A stretch of DNA of 64,000 bases from Pseudomonas crudilactis (GTDB lineage: Bacteria > Pseudomonadota > Gammaproteobacteria > Pseudomonadales > Pseudomonadaceae): contig NZ_WXVV01000002.1 in assembly GCF_013433315.1 (NCBI RefSeq), forward strand, positions 1 to 64,000. Reading direction: 5' to 3'. Shown here in pieces: positions 37,134-48,011 of the stretch; the first letter of the stretch is position 1, and every line of letters starts with the position of its first letter. Below the pieces are notes generated by a model, which made no database searches, had not been told where the DNA came from, and worked only from the letters and a program-made list of their open reading frames with translations. Made by a program: the position numbers and the translations under genes.

Positions 37134-39359
37134 TCAACTGCTCACCGGCAAAATCGGGCTACCCAACCGCTCCAGCAACGTCGCCTGCGCACTGCGCGGG
37201 TTCTGGTTACCGGTTGGCGTATTGCGAATGTAACGGCCATCCGACTGCAAGCTCCAGCTATGAGTGTTATCAGTCAGATACAGCTCCAGCTCTTTCTTCA
37301 CCCGGGTCAGCAGCTTCTTGCCTTCCACCGGGAAGCAAGTCTCGACACGCTTGTCGAGGTTGCGCTCCATCCAGTCGGCACTGGAGAGGAACATCTGCTC
37401 GTCGCCGCCATTGAGGAAGTAGAACACGCGGGTGTGCTCAAGGAAGCGGCCAATGATCGAGCGCACGTGGATGTTGTGCGAAACCCCGGCAATCCCCGGA
37501 CGCAGACAGCACATGCCGCGCACCACCAGGTCGATACGCACACCGGACTGGCTGGCCTTGTACAGCGCGCGAATGATCTTCGGATCGGTCAGCGAGTTGA
37601 ACTTGGCAATGATGTGCGCCGGTTTGCCTTCGACGGCGAACTGGGTCTCGCGGGCAATCATGTCGAGCATGCCCTTTTTCAGGGTAAACGGCGCATGCAG
37701 CAGCTTCTTCATGCGCAGGGTTTTACCCATGCCGATCAACTGACTGAACAGTTTGCCGACGTCTTCGCACAAGGCGTCGTCGGAAGTCAGCAAGCTGTAG
37801 TCGGTGTACAGCTTGGCGTTACCGGCGTGGTAGTTACCGGTGCCGAGGTGCGCGTAACGCACGATCTCGCCGGCTTCGCGACGCAGGATCAGCATCATCT
37901 TGGCGTGGGTCTTGAAGCCAACCACACCGTAAATCACTACCGCACCGGCCGCTTGCAGGCGGCTGGCCAGTTGCAGGTTGGATTCTTCGTCGAACCGCGC
38001 ACGCAGCTCAATGACCGCCGTCACTTCCTTGCCGTTACGCGCGGCATCCACCAGTGCATCCACGATCTCGGAGTTGGCGCCGGAGCGGTACAGGGTCTGA
38101 CGCACAGCGAGAACGTGCGGGTCTTTGGCGGCCTGACGCAGCAGGTCGACCACCGGGGTGAACGACTCGAACGGGTGCAGCAGCAGGATGTCCTGCTTGC
38201 TGACCACGCTGAAAATGTTTTCGCTGTTCTGCAGCAGTTTCGGAATCTGCGGGGTGAACGGCGTGTATTGCAGCTCCGGATGGCTGTCCAGACCGGTGAT
38301 GCTGAACAGCCGCGTCAGGTTGACCGGGCCGTTGACCTGATACAGCTCGCTCTCGCTCAGGTTGAACTGCTTGAGCAGGTAGTCCGAGAGGTGTTTCGGG
38401 CAGGTGTCAGCGACTTCCAGACGCACCGCATCACCGTAACGACGCGAGAACAACTCGCCACGCAGCGCGCGGGCCAGGTCTTCTACATCTTCGGAGTCGA
38501 GCGCCAGGTCAGCGTTTCGGGTCAGACGGAACTGGTAGCAGCCTTTTACCTTCATGCCCTGGAACAGGTCATCGGCGTGGGCGTGGATCATCGACGACAG
38601 GAACACATAGTTGTCGCCCGGGCCGCCGACTTCTTCCGGCACCTTGATGATCCGTGGCAGCAAGCGCGGCGCCGGGATGATCGCCAGACCGGAGTCGCGA
38701 CCGAAGGCGTCGATACCTTCGAGCTCGACAATGAAGTTCAGGCTCTTGTTCACCAGCAACGGGAACGGGTGCGTCGGGTCGAGGCCGATCGGGGTGATGA
38801 TCGGTGCGATCTCGTCGCGGAAATAGCGGCGCACCCAGGTCTTGAGCTTGACCGTCCAGTTGCGGCGACGGATGAAGCGCACCTGATGCTTTTCCAGCTC
38901 CGGCAACAGAATGTCGTTGAGGATCGCGTACTGACGGTCAACATGACCGTGGACCAACTCGCTGATCCGCGCCAGCGCTTGATGCGGTTGCAAACCGTCG
39001 GCACCCGCCTGTTCACGGGCGAAGGTGATCTGCTTCTTCAGGCCGGCGACGCGGATTTCAAAAAATTCATCAAGGTTGCTGGAGAAGATCAGCAGGAACT
39101 TCAAGCGTTCCAGCAACGGATAGGACTCGTCCAGCGCCTGTTCCAGCACGCGGATATTGAATTGCAGTTGCGAGAGCTCGCGGTGGATGTACAGGCTGCT
39201 GTCATCCAGGCCCGGAATGGCAATCGCCGGCACCGCCGCCGCAGGTTCGGCCGCCGGCGCGGGTGGCGCTGGCTCCAGTTCCGGCGGGGTCTCGGTGATT
39301 TGCTCGACCACCGGTTGAGCTTCTTTTACTGCAACTTCCGTGAGTCCTTCGGTATTCAT
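37134..39359 (-). CDS. ppk: Polyphosphate kinase 1
   Basis: The 741-residue protein makes polyphosphate from ATP. The N-terminal half has [20 protein letters not shown]. The catalytic domains include the [19 protein letters not shown] segment with the phosphorylated histidine and the [14 protein letters not shown] segment with the second conserved histidine. The first ~45 residues are a Pro/Ala/Glu-rich extension that is absent from E. coli Ppk; this is common in pseudomonads. It lies 18 bases downstream of hemB on the same strand. Confidence 0.97.
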   Translation of the reverse strand: MNTEGLTEVAVKEAQPVVEQITETPPELEPAPPAPAAEPAAAVPAIAIPGLDDSSLYIHRELSQLQFNIRVLEQALDESYPLLERLKFLLIFSSNLDEFFEIRVAGLKKQITFAREQAGADGLQPHQALARISELVHGHVDRQYAILNDILLPELEKHQVRFIRRRNWTVKLKTWVRRYFRDEIAPIITPIGLDPTHPFPLLVNKSLNFIVELEGIDAFGRDSGLAIIPAPRLLPRIIKVPEEVGGPGDNYVFLSSMIHAHADDLFQGMKVKGCYQFRLTRNADLALDSEDVEDLARALRGELFSRRYGDAVRLEVADTCPKHLSDYLLKQFNLSESELYQVNGPVNLTRLFSITGLDSHPELQYTPFTPQIPKLLQNSENIFSVVSKQDILLLHPFESFTPVVDLLRQAAKDPHVLAVRQTLYRSGANSEIVDALVDAARNGKEVTAVIELRARFDEESNLQLASRLQAAGAVVIYGVVGFKTHAKMMLILRREAGEIVRYAHLGTGNYHAGNAKLYTDYSLLTSDDALCEDVGKLFSQLIGMGKTLRMKKLLHAPFTLKKGMLDMIARETQFAVEGKPAHIIAKFNSLTDPKIIRALYKASQSGVRIDLVVRGMCCLRPGIAGVSHNIHVRSIIGRFLEHTRVFYFLNGGDEQMFLSSADWMERNLDKRVETCFPVEGKKLLTRVKKELELYLTDNTHSWSLQSDGRYIRNTPTGNQNPRSAQATLLERLGSPILPVSS

Positions 39360-39377
39360 TGAATGTTCCTGGGAGGG

Positions 39378-40517
<1,140 letters not shown>

Positions 40518-40598
40518 TCACGTCGAGACACATTTGGACACTTTCATGAATGTGTCCGAAGGGTTAGGCTGCGCGTTCATTTCGCCAGCACCCAGACA

Positions 40599-41249
40599 AT
40601 GCTCCAACAATTTCTGCATGACTTTGGCTACTTTGCCTTGTTTCTCGGCACGTTCTTCGAAGGCGAAACCATTCTGGTGCTCGCGGGCTTCCTCGCGTTC
40701 CGTGGATACATGGACATCAACCTGGTGGTGGTCGTGGCGTTCTTCGGCAGCTATGCCGGCGATCAGCTGTGGTACTTCCTGGGACGCAAGCACGGGCGCA
40801 AATTACTCGCGCGCAAACCGCGCTGGCAGCTGATGGGCGACCGCGCGCTGGAGCACATTCGCAAGCATCCGGACATCTGGGTGTTGAGCTTCCGTTTCGT
40901 TTACGGTCTGCGCACAGTGATGCCGGTGGCGATCGGCCTGTCGGGGTATCCGCCGGGCCGTTATCTGCTGCTCAACGGCATCGGTGCAGCGATCTGGGCA
41001 ACCGCACTGGCTGCCGCCGCTTACCACTTCGGCGCGGTGCTGGAAGGCATGCTCGGCAGTATCAAGAAGTACGAGTTGTGGGTACTCGGTGCGCTGCTGA
41101 TTCTTGGCGTTGGCCTGTGGCTACGCCGCCGCTTCAAGAATGCGCGGCTGGCCAAGCAGGTGTACGCCGACGAGCAAGCCGCGAAAGCTGCATTGCTGAA
41201 TCAGGCCGAAGCGGCCAAACCTGCCGAACCGAATACGCCAGCCGAGTAA
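40599..41249 (+). CDS. DedA family membrane protein
   Basis: The 216-residue protein has the DedA/SNARE-associated domain: FLGTFFEGETILVLAGFLA near residue 15 with the membrane-embedded acidic residue, FGSYAGDQLWYFLGRKHG near residue 49, and FVYGLRTVMPVAIGLSG with the essential arginine near 101. DedA proteins flip lipid carriers or phospholipids at the inner membrane. The last ~40 residues form an Ala/Glu-rich cytoplasmic tail. It is divergent from hemB. The following 278 bases (41250-41527) show no gene or clear signal. Confidence 0.92.
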   Translation: MLQQFLHDFGYFALFLGTFFEGETILVLAGFLAFRGYMDINLVVVVAFFGSYAGDQLWYFLGRKHGRKLLARKPRWQLMGDRALEHIRKHPDIWVLSFRFVYGLRTVMPVAIGLSGYPPGRYLLLNGIGAAIWATALAAAAYHFGAVLEGMLGSIKKYELWVLGALLILGVGLWLRRRFKNARLAKQVYADEQAAKAALLNQAEAAKPAEPNTPAE

Positions 41250-41527
41250 CGCGCTGGCGACTGGCGTACAGCCCTGTGCACAGCGCGGGCTGGCGGCCTC
41301 TTTCAGTCATTTGCTCCCTCTGCGCTAGCGGACTCCCGTTCGTCAGCGGCGTTCTCACGCCAAAAATAACCCGCTCGTCACGCGACAGACATGCCAAATA
41401 ATGAACACCCCGCCGTTGTTGCGATCCATGTAGAAAGCGTTCCATGCAGGTGCCGCCACCACTTGAGCCTATGGCAACGCGCGACAATTTAGTGGACATT
41501 TAGCGCCATGAATCTGGAGAGAAACCC

Positions 41528-42196
41528 ATGAGCAAAAAAGTTGCAGTGATCCTGTCCGGCAGTGGCGTTTACGACGGCGCCGAGATCCATGAGAGCGTGA
41601 TCACCCTGCTGCGCCTCGACCAACGCGGCGCCCAGGTACAGTGCTTCGCCCCGAACATCGCGCAATTGCACGTGATCAACCACCTGACCGGCGAAGAAAT
41701 GCCCGAGTCGCGCAATGTGCTGGTGGAATCGGCGCGCATCGCTCGTGGCAACATCAAGGACATCCGCGAAGCCGACGTCGACGATTTCGATGCGCTGATC
41801 GTGCCGGGCGGTTTCGGTGCGGCAAAAAACCTGTCGAACTTCGCGGTCGAAGGCGCTGGCTGCACTGTGCAGCCTGAAGTGCTGGCGCTGGCCGAGGCAT
41901 TTGCCGAAGCAGGCAAACCCGTCGGTCTGATGTGCATTTCGCCGGCATTGGCCGCGAAGATCTACGGCCCGGGTGTGACCTGTACCATCGGTAACGACGC
42001 CGACACTGCCACGGCAATGAACAAGATGGGCGCAACCCATGAAGACTGCGCGGTGACGGAGATTATCGAGGACAAGGCGCGCAAACTGGTGACGACCCCG
42101 GCTTACATGCTGGCGCAGAACATCAGTGAAGCGGCTTCGGGGATCAATAAACTGGTCGACCGCGTCCTTGAACTGACTCACGAAAACGACGCCTGA
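41528..42196 (+). CDS. elbB: Isoprenoid biosynthesis glyoxalase ElbB
   Basis: The 222-residue protein is of the DJ-1/PfpI-like ElbB family. Family features are LSGSGVYDGAEIHESV at the start and the GLMCISPALAA segment with the nucleophilic cysteine near residue 137. Glyoxalase activity is known for the E. coli protein; the link to isoprenoids is historical. A GGAGAG site precedes the ATG. Confidence 0.94.
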   Translation: MSKKVAVILSGSGVYDGAEIHESVITLLRLDQRGAQVQCFAPNIAQLHVINHLTGEEMPESRNVLVESARIARGNIKDIREADVDDFDALIVPGGFGAAKNLSNFAVEGAGCTVQPEVLALAEAFAEAGKPVGLMCISPALAAKIYGPGVTCTIGNDADTATAMNKMGATHEDCAVTEIIEDKARKLVTTPAYMLAQNISEAASGINKLVDRVLELTHENDA

Positions 42197-42220
42197 TCCC
42201 CCGCAGCACACAAAACCCAA

Positions 42221-42311
42221 TGTGGGAGCGAGCTTGCTCGCGAAAGCGGTGTGTCATTCAACACAGCGTTGCCTGATTCGGCGCCTTCGCGCGAGCAGGC
42301 TCGCTCCCACA
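42221..42311. repeat. Inverted REP pair (REPIN)
   Basis: The left arm is TGTGGGAGCGAGCTTGCTCG and the right arm is GCGAGCAGGCTCGCTCCCAC. The right arm carries an extra GC (CGCGCGAGCAGG) and the CAGG subtype, so the two arms are not identical copies. Confidence 0.88.
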
Positions 42312-42328
42312 GGGGATTTGTATAGGGC

Positions 42329-42784
42329 TTAAGGTTTGCGCGTCAGTCGGGTGAGAATCCGGTCCAGCGCATTGGCGAACGCCTGCTTCTCGCGATCGCC
42401 AAACGGCGCGGGTCCGCCGCTCATCTGGCCTTGTTCGCGCAGATCGGTGAACAGGTTACGCACGGCCAAGCGTTCGCCCATGTTCTGCGCATCGAACTCC
42501 TTGCCACGTGGATCCAGCGCCGCGACGCCCTTCTTCACCAAACGATCGGCCAATGGAATATCGCTGCAAATCACCAGCTCACCCGGTACCGCGTGCTCGA
42601 CCAGATAATCGTCCGCCGCATCCGGGCCGCTCGGCACCACGATCAACTTGACGATGGCCAGCCCCGGTTTGATCTGCGGCTGCCCGGCCACCAGCACCAC
42701 TTCGAACTGGCGCTTGAGCGCAAACTTCACCACCAGATCCTTCGCCGCCCTCGGGCAGGCGTCGGCATCGATCCATACACGCAT
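42329..42784 (-). CDS. YaiI/YqxD (UPF0178) family protein
   Basis: The 151-residue protein has the conserved start VWIDADACPRAAKD and a later DIPLADRLVKKG segment, which mark the UPF0178 family, a PIN-like fold. Function is unknown. The ATG at 42784 follows TTGGAGGTT, which makes it preferable to the frame starting at 42805. REP pairs lie on both sides of the gene. Confidence 0.92.
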   Translation of the reverse strand: MRVWIDADACPRAAKDLVVKFALKRQFEVVLVAGQPQIKPGLAIVKLIVVPSGPDAADDYLVEHAVPGELVICSDIPLADRLVKKGVAALDPRGKEFDAQNMGERLAVRNLFTDLREQGQMSGGPAPFGDREKQAFANALDRILTRLTRKP

Positions 42785-42805
42785 TTTTCTAACCTCCAAA
42801 AACAA

Positions 42806-42870
42806 TTCGCGAGCAGGCTCGCTCCCACAGAATACACACCGTCCCTGTGGGAGCGAGCTTGCTCGCGAAT
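42806..42870. repeat. Inverted REP pair (REPIN)
   Basis: The arms are ATTCGCGAGCAGGCTCGCTC and GAGCGAGCTTGCTCGCGAAT, with about 20 bases between. It lies immediately upstream of yaiI and downstream of the FTR1 gene. Confidence 0.88.
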
Positions 42871-42889
42871 GTGAGCGCAGCGAATGCTG

Positions 42890-44785
42890 TTAAGCGACTA
42901 CTCGCTTCTTCTCCGCCATCCAACTACGCCCATACAACACAACAATCGCCACAATCGCCACCGCCTGCGCTGTCAGCGAATAGGCATCGGCATGAATCCC
43001 CAGCCAGTCGAATTCAAAGAACGCCACCGGCCGCGTGCCGAAGATCCCGGCTTCCTGCAAGGCCTTCACGCCATGCCCGGCAAACACCACCGACAGCGCG
43101 CACAGCAGCGCCGCGTTGATGCTGAAGAACAGCGTCAGCGGCAGTTTCGCCGAACCGCGCAGAATCACCCACGCCAGACCCACCAGCAGCACCAGTGCGG
43201 TCGCGCCACCGGCGAGCACCGCGTCATGCCCGGCCGGGCCGGCTTGCAGCCACAGGGTTTCGTAGAACAGGATCACTTCGAACAACTCGCGATACACCGA
43301 GAAGAACGCGAGGATCGCGAAACCGAAACGTCCGCCGCCACCGACCAGACTGCTCTTGATGTAATCCTGCCAGGCCGCTGCGTGGCGACGATCGTGCATC
43401 CACACGCCGAGCCACAAGACCATGACACTGGCGAACAGCGCCGTCGCGCCTTCAAGCAATTCACGCTGCGAGCCGCTGACGTCGATCACATACGCCGCCA
43501 GCGCCCAGGTGCCGAGGCCCGCCAGCAGCGCCAGGCCCCAACCGACGTTGACGCTGCGCACCGCCGATTGCTGGCCGGTATTGCGCAGGAAGGCGAGGAT
43601 CGCCGCCAGCACCAGAATCGCTTCCAGCCCTTCGCGCAGCAGAATCAGCAGACCGGAGATGTAGCTCAGCGACCAGCTCAGACCATCGCTGCCAAGCAGG
43701 CCGGCGGACTCTTTCAACTTGGCCTTGGCCGCCTCCAGACGCTGCTCGGCCTGCTCGACCGGCAAGCCGTCCTGCAACGATTGCCGATACGCCATCAGGG
43801 ATTTTTCGGTGTCCTTGCGCACATTGGCGTCGACGTTATCCAGCGAGCTCTCGACCAGTTCGAAGCCTTCCAGATAGGCCGCGACCGACAGGTCGTACGC
43901 CTGATCGTGTTCACCGGCGCGGTAGGCGGCAAGACTCTTGTCCAGGGTTGTCGCGGTGTAGTCGAGCAACTGCGCCGGGCTACGCTTGACCTGCGGCGGC
44001 TGCGCGCGTTGCGCACGGAACGTCGCCGCCGCTTGCGGGCCTTCGGCAGCCTGCACTTCGGCCGGGGTCTGGCGCGCCAGATCGGCGATGTTGTAGCTCT
44101 TCTCCGACTTGGCCGCCGCCGGATCGGCGCTGAAGCCGGCGATGTAAGTCGCCAGATCCCAGCGCTGACGATCGTCAAGTTGATCGGCAAACGCCGGCAT
44201 GTCGGTGCCTTCGACGCCTTGGCCGAGGGTGTTGTAGATCGCATAAAGACTCAGGTGATCCAACCGCGCCGCATCCCGCAGATTGGCCGGTGCCGGGGTC
44301 ATGCCGAGTCCCGCCGGGCCGTCACCGGCGCCGCTGTCACCGTGGCACACCGAGCAATTCTGCGCATAGAGCGGTGCACCCCGGGTTGGGTCAGGCGTGA
44401 TGATCGGCGCTTGGCTGACTTCATACGCCACCGCCAGTTGCGCGCCCAGTTGCCGCGCCTGACGGGCCACTTCGGCGCCGTCCTGCTTCGCGGTGATCGC
44501 TGCCTTCAATGCGCTGACACCTTGCTCCAACGCAGCTTTTTCAGGCTTGGCCGGCATGCCGGCGATCAAGCCTTGCAGCGCTTGGGTGAACTCCAGTTGC
44601 TCGCGGTATTCGGAATCATCGACAACCTTGCCCGCCGCTACCGTCGGCGGGTAATCCGCACTGATGTAATCGAGCAGGTGCAGCGCTTGCGGCGCGCCTT
44701 CCACGGTATCGGCCAGCAGATTGAAGCTGCTCAGGGCAAACAACGGGAGCACCAGCCAGGCCAGAATTCGGGACGAGGCAGTCAT
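42890..44785 (-). CDS. Cytochrome c-FTR1 iron permease fusion
   Basis: The 631-residue protein starts with a signal peptide (cleavage after LLA near residue 25). A helical periplasmic region precedes a cytochrome c domain with the heme motif CSVCH at residues 144-148 and the likely axial Met in TDMPAF near residue 196. A second periplasmic helical region (about 265-360) leads to a seven-helix FTR1 domain with the iron motifs REGLE (384-388) and RELFE (499-503). The heme may oxidise ferrous iron before uptake as ferric iron; this is inferred from the fusion. The gene is alone and divergent from the lipoprotein cluster. Confidence 0.92.
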   Translation of the reverse strand: MTASSRILAWLVLPLFALSSFNLLADTVEGAPQALHLLDYISADYPPTVAAGKVVDDSEYREQLEFTQALQGLIAGMPAKPEKAALEQGVSALKAAITAKQDGAEVARQARQLGAQLAVAYEVSQAPIITPDPTRGAPLYAQNCSVCHGDSGAGDGPAGLGMTPAPANLRDAARLDHLSLYAIYNTLGQGVEGTDMPAFADQLDDRQRWDLATYIAGFSADPAAAKSEKSYNIADLARQTPAEVQAAEGPQAAATFRAQRAQPPQVKRSPAQLLDYTATTLDKSLAAYRAGEHDQAYDLSVAAYLEGFELVESSLDNVDANVRKDTEKSLMAYRQSLQDGLPVEQAEQRLEAAKAKLKESAGLLGSDGLSWSLSYISGLLILLREGLEAILVLAAILAFLRNTGQQSAVRSVNVGWGLALLAGLGTWALAAYVIDVSGSQRELLEGATALFASVMVLWLGVWMHDRRHAAAWQDYIKSSLVGGGGRFGFAILAFFSVYRELFEVILFYETLWLQAGPAGHDAVLAGGATALVLLVGLAWVILRGSAKLPLTLFFSINAALLCALSVVFAGHGVKALQEAGIFGTRPVAFFEFDWLGIHADAYSLTAQAVAIVAIVVLYGRSWMAEKKRVVA

Positions 44786-44946
44786 GAACGGATCTCAAAT
44801 GGAAATGCGAAGTTACATATTGTTCACTTCGAACGCGTTTCCCTCAAGCTTTGTCGGTATTCAGCGCAACGCCGCGGCGTGCAGCGAGCTGATTGAATCG
44901 GCTTTGAAGCGTCATCCATATCACCCCGGCAGCTGCAAAGCGCCCG

Positions 44947-44952
44947 TATAAT
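44947..44952 (+). promoter_or_regulatory. Probable minus-10 element of the lipoprotein cluster
   Basis: A perfect TATAAT lies 42 bases upstream of the first lipoprotein gene. A matching minus-35 hexamer at the standard distance is not obvious. Confidence 0.45.
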
Positions 44953-44993
44953 GCGCCATCATTTCGCCCTCTCCGTTCAAGGAAGAACCCGCT

Positions 44994-46394
44994 ATGCGCC
45001 ACTGCCTGCTGCCGTCCCTTCTGATCGCTACGCTTGTGCAACTCAGTGGTTGCGCCGCTTACCGTGATTACGACCTGGAACTGCAACAGACCACGCAACA
45101 GCTCAAGGCCGGCAACATCGATGGCTCACTGGCGTTGATCGAGGCGCACAACCCGGGTGAAGAGAAGGATTTGCTCTATTACTTCGAGAAGGGCGCGGTG
45201 CTGAGCGCTGGCGGTGAGCTGCCACAGAGCCAGGTTGCCTGGCGCAGCGCGGAACAGATGGTCATACAGCGCCAGGACACAATCGAAACCAGCGGTGACA
45301 AGCTGCTGTCCGCCATGGGCGATCACTGGGGTAGCATCATCAATGACAAGCTGCGCCGCTACGATGGCTACGACTACGAAAAAGTCATGCTGACCACGCA
45401 AATGGCCCTCAACCAGTTGGCCACGAATGATTTCGACGGCGCCCGTGCCGACATCAAGAAAACCCACGAGCGCGAAGCGCTTATCGCCCGACAGCGGGAG
45501 CTGGAGTACGAACGGGTCGAAGAAGCGGCCAAGGCCAACGGTGCCCGCGTCCATTACAAGGATCTGCAAGGCTACCCGGTGGTCATGCTGGAATCTTCCG
45601 CCGTCATTGCCTTGAAAAACGGCTACCAAAGCGCGTTCAGTCACTACCTCGCCGGTTTCACCTACGAAGCGCTCGGCGAAAAAGATCTGGCGGCACCCGG
45701 CTATCGTCAGGCGATCGAACTGCGCCCGGACATGGCGTTTTTCCAGCAGGCATTGCGCGACCTCGACAGCCCGGGACTGAAGGCAGACGAAAGCGATGTG
45801 CTGATCATCGTGCAGAGCGGCCTGGCGCCGGCCCGCAGTTCCGTGCGCGTGCCCTACCCGGTGAAGCTCGCGGACGGGCAAGTCATCGTCGCCAATGTTT
45901 CATTTCCCGTGATGGTCCCTGACACCTCGACCCCGGCGTTCAATCAAGTGGCCATTGATGGTCGACAGAAAAAGCTGATCGCGGTCAACAGCATTACCGA
46001 CATGTCCTTGCGCACCCTGCGTGACGACATGCCGGGTATTATCCAGCGCACAACCTATCGGGCATTTCTGGCGGCCGATATTCAGGCTACGGACAATCGA
46101 CGCGATCCGAGCAAAGCCTCCTACGTCACTCACTGGGATGGCTTCGAGCAGGCCGACACCCGCACCTGGCGCACCCTGCCCAACCTCACTCAGGTTGTGC
46201 GCCTGCGCCTGAAAAAAGGTGACCACCTGATCAGCCTGCCTAACGCGTCCGGGGCTGCGCCACTGAAAATCCGCATCGACCAGAACCGCCAGGTCATCGG
46301 CCTGCGTGCCTTGGGTGATCGGGTGTTTGCCAATGGCAGCGCATTCCAGTCGGACGGGTTGCCGGCAAAGGGCGTGGTATCCAACCTGAAATAA
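44994..46394 (+). CDS. COG3014 family lipoprotein, copy 1
   Basis: The 466-residue protein has a lipoprotein signal peptide with the lipobox LSGC (Cys at residue 20). The mature part is helical and TPR-like up to about residue 260 and includes the YDGYDYEKVMLTTQMALNQL segment. A beta-rich C-terminal half has ADTRTWRTLPNLTQVVRLRL near residue 385. The family is of unknown function. It is a clear tandem paralogue of the next gene; the main difference is in the stretch just before ADTRTWRTLP. It opens the plus-strand run of envelope genes. Confidence 0.88.
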   Translation: MRHCLLPSLLIATLVQLSGCAAYRDYDLELQQTTQQLKAGNIDGSLALIEAHNPGEEKDLLYYFEKGAVLSAGGELPQSQVAWRSAEQMVIQRQDTIETSGDKLLSAMGDHWGSIINDKLRRYDGYDYEKVMLTTQMALNQLATNDFDGARADIKKTHEREALIARQRELEYERVEEAAKANGARVHYKDLQGYPVVMLESSAVIALKNGYQSAFSHYLAGFTYEALGEKDLAAPGYRQAIELRPDMAFFQQALRDLDSPGLKADESDVLIIVQSGLAPARSSVRVPYPVKLADGQVIVANVSFPVMVPDTSTPAFNQVAIDGRQKKLIAVNSITDMSLRTLRDDMPGIIQRTTYRAFLAADIQATDNRRDPSKASYVTHWDGFEQADTRTWRTLPNLTQVVRLRLKKGDHLISLPNASGAAPLKIRIDQNRQVIGLRALGDRVFANGSAFQSDGLPAKGVVSNLK

Positions 46395-46455
46395 CTAATG
46401 GCACCAAACTAACAAGTGCGATTAAAAAGCTATTACATAGCCACCACCGCCTGCT

Positions 46456-46461
46456 TATAAT
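46456..46461 (+). promoter_or_regulatory. Probable minus-10 element upstream of copy 2
   Basis: A perfect TATAAT lies 141 bases upstream of the second COG3014 gene in an AT-rich part of the 207-base gap. It suggests a separate promoter for the four downstream genes. Confidence 0.45.
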
Positions 46462-46601
46462 GCCGCGCCCGCGTTATTGCGATCGGGCATTAAAGCTCCT
46501 CAGGTTATGAGGAATTGGCAGGAGGCCAACGCCACTGTCGATGGGTCAAACCAGCCCGACCAGCATTCGCGGCTGTATTACTCCAGGGAAGAAGTACCCC
46601 C

Positions 46602-47996
46602 ATGGCATTCCGCGCCCCCACTCTGATCGCGCTCAGCGCCGTCACTTTGCTGTCCGGCTGTTCAGCGTTTCGAAACTACGATTCCGAACTGGCACAGACC
46701 AACCAGCAACTGGCCACCGGCAACGTTGACGCCGCGCTGACCCTGCTGGAAAAGAACAACACCGGCCCCGACAAAGACCTGCTCTATTACTTCGAGAAGG
46801 GTGAGTTGCTGCGCGCCAAGGGCGACCTGTCCGGCAGCCAGAATGCCTGGACCAGCGCTGATGTGGTGGTGGGTCAGTGGGAAGACTCGGTCAAGCTCGA
46901 CACCGGTAAGTACCTGGCCCAGTTCGGCAGCTTCATCGTCAACGACAAAGTGCGTCGCTACGAAGGTTACGACTACGAAAAAGTCATGCTGACCACGCAG
47001 ATGGCCCTGAACCTGCTGGCGGTCAATGACTTCGACGGCGCGCGTACCGCGATCAAGAAGACTCACGAGCGCGAAGCGGTGATCGCTGACCTGCGCGACA
47101 AGGAATACCTCAAGAGCGAGGAAGAGGCCGAGAAAGAAGGCATCAAGACGCAGTACAAGGATCTGCAAGGCTATCCGGTCGCCAGTCTCGACGCGCCGGA
47201 AGTGGTTGGCCTGAAAAACAGCTACCAGAGTGCGTTCAGCCATTACCTGTCCGGCTTCGTTTATGAAGCGCTGGGCGAGAAAGGTCTGGCTGCACCGGGC
47301 TACCGCAAGGCCGCCGAGCTGCGTCCGAACACGCCACTGCTGGAACAGGCACTGGTCAACCTCGACAAACCGAGCAAGTCCGATGACAGCGACATTTTGA
47401 TCGTGGTGCAAAGCGGTCTGGCGCCGGCCCGCGACTCGATCCGCGTACCGCTGCCATTGCCGATCTCCAACAACGTGGTGATCACGCCGCTGTCGTTCCC
47501 GATCATCAAACCTGATACCTCTACGGCGACTTTCGCGCAAATCGGCGTCGACGGTCAGCAGGTCGATCTGACCGCGCTCAACAGCACCACCGCGATGTCC
47601 CGCCGCGCCCTGCGTGACGACATGCCGGGGATCATCCTGCGCACCACTGTGCGGGCAATCACCAAGGGTGTTGCGCAGAAGCAGATCAACGAAACCAACC
47701 CGCTGGCAGGTCTCGCCGTCGGTATCTCTTCAGCTGTGCTCGAAGGTGCCGATACCCGTACGTGGCGCACCCTGCCGGACTACACACAAGTGGTGCGTCT
47801 GCGTCTGAAAAAAGGCGAGCATCAGGTTACCCTGCCAAGCGCCGTGGGCGGTTCGGTGGTCAAGGTCACTGTCGATCAGCGTTATCAGGTGATCACCCTG
47901 CGCGCCGTGGGCAACCAGGTGTTCGCCGGTGGCCTCGCCGCACACGTCATCCCGAGCGCCAGCGCGACCAACGTCGCCAGCCTCAAACAACCTTAA
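46602..47996 (+). CDS. COG3014 family lipoprotein, copy 2
   Basis: The 464-residue protein has a lipoprotein signal with the lipobox LSGC (Cys near residue 19). It repeats the domain plan of copy 1: helical TPR-like part with YEGYDYEKVMLTTQMALNLL, then GADTRTWRTLPDYTQVVRL. The stretch before ADTRTWRTLP holds a hydrophobic segment, NPLAGLAVGISSAVLEG, that copy 1 lacks. The ATG at 46602 follows CCAGGGAAG; the frame from 46515 is less likely. It is followed after 15 bases by the YcfL-like gene. Confidence 0.9.
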   Translation: MAFRAPTLIALSAVTLLSGCSAFRNYDSELAQTNQQLATGNVDAALTLLEKNNTGPDKDLLYYFEKGELLRAKGDLSGSQNAWTSADVVVGQWEDSVKLDTGKYLAQFGSFIVNDKVRRYEGYDYEKVMLTTQMALNLLAVNDFDGARTAIKKTHEREAVIADLRDKEYLKSEEEAEKEGIKTQYKDLQGYPVASLDAPEVVGLKNSYQSAFSHYLSGFVYEALGEKGLAAPGYRKAAELRPNTPLLEQALVNLDKPSKSDDSDILIVVQSGLAPARDSIRVPLPLPISNNVVITPLSFPIIKPDTSTATFAQIGVDGQQVDLTALNSTTAMSRRALRDDMPGIILRTTVRAITKGVAQKQINETNPLAGLAVGISSAVLEGADTRTWRTLPDYTQVVRLRLKKGEHQVTLPSAVGGSVVKVTVDQRYQVITLRAVGNQVFAGGLAAHVIPSASATNVASLKQP

Positions 47997-48011
47997 GAAC
48001 GGAGTCTTTGC

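Noticed and set aside
37119..39362. Open frame of 747 codons on the plus strand opposite ppk
   Set aside because: The minus strand encodes a full-length Ppk with catalytic histidines. The plus-strand translation has no recognisable domain and is a product of high GC codon bias.
42884..44896. Open frame of 670 codons on the plus strand opposite the FTR1 gene
   Set aside because: The product is rich in Arg, His and Gln with no domain, whereas the minus strand has clear heme and iron motifs.
44786..44993. Possible Fur box upstream of the FTR1 iron permease
   Set aside because: The best candidate stretch near 44803-44825 matches the Fur consensus poorly; only a CGAAGT / ACTTCG inverted repeat is present, with unknown meaning.
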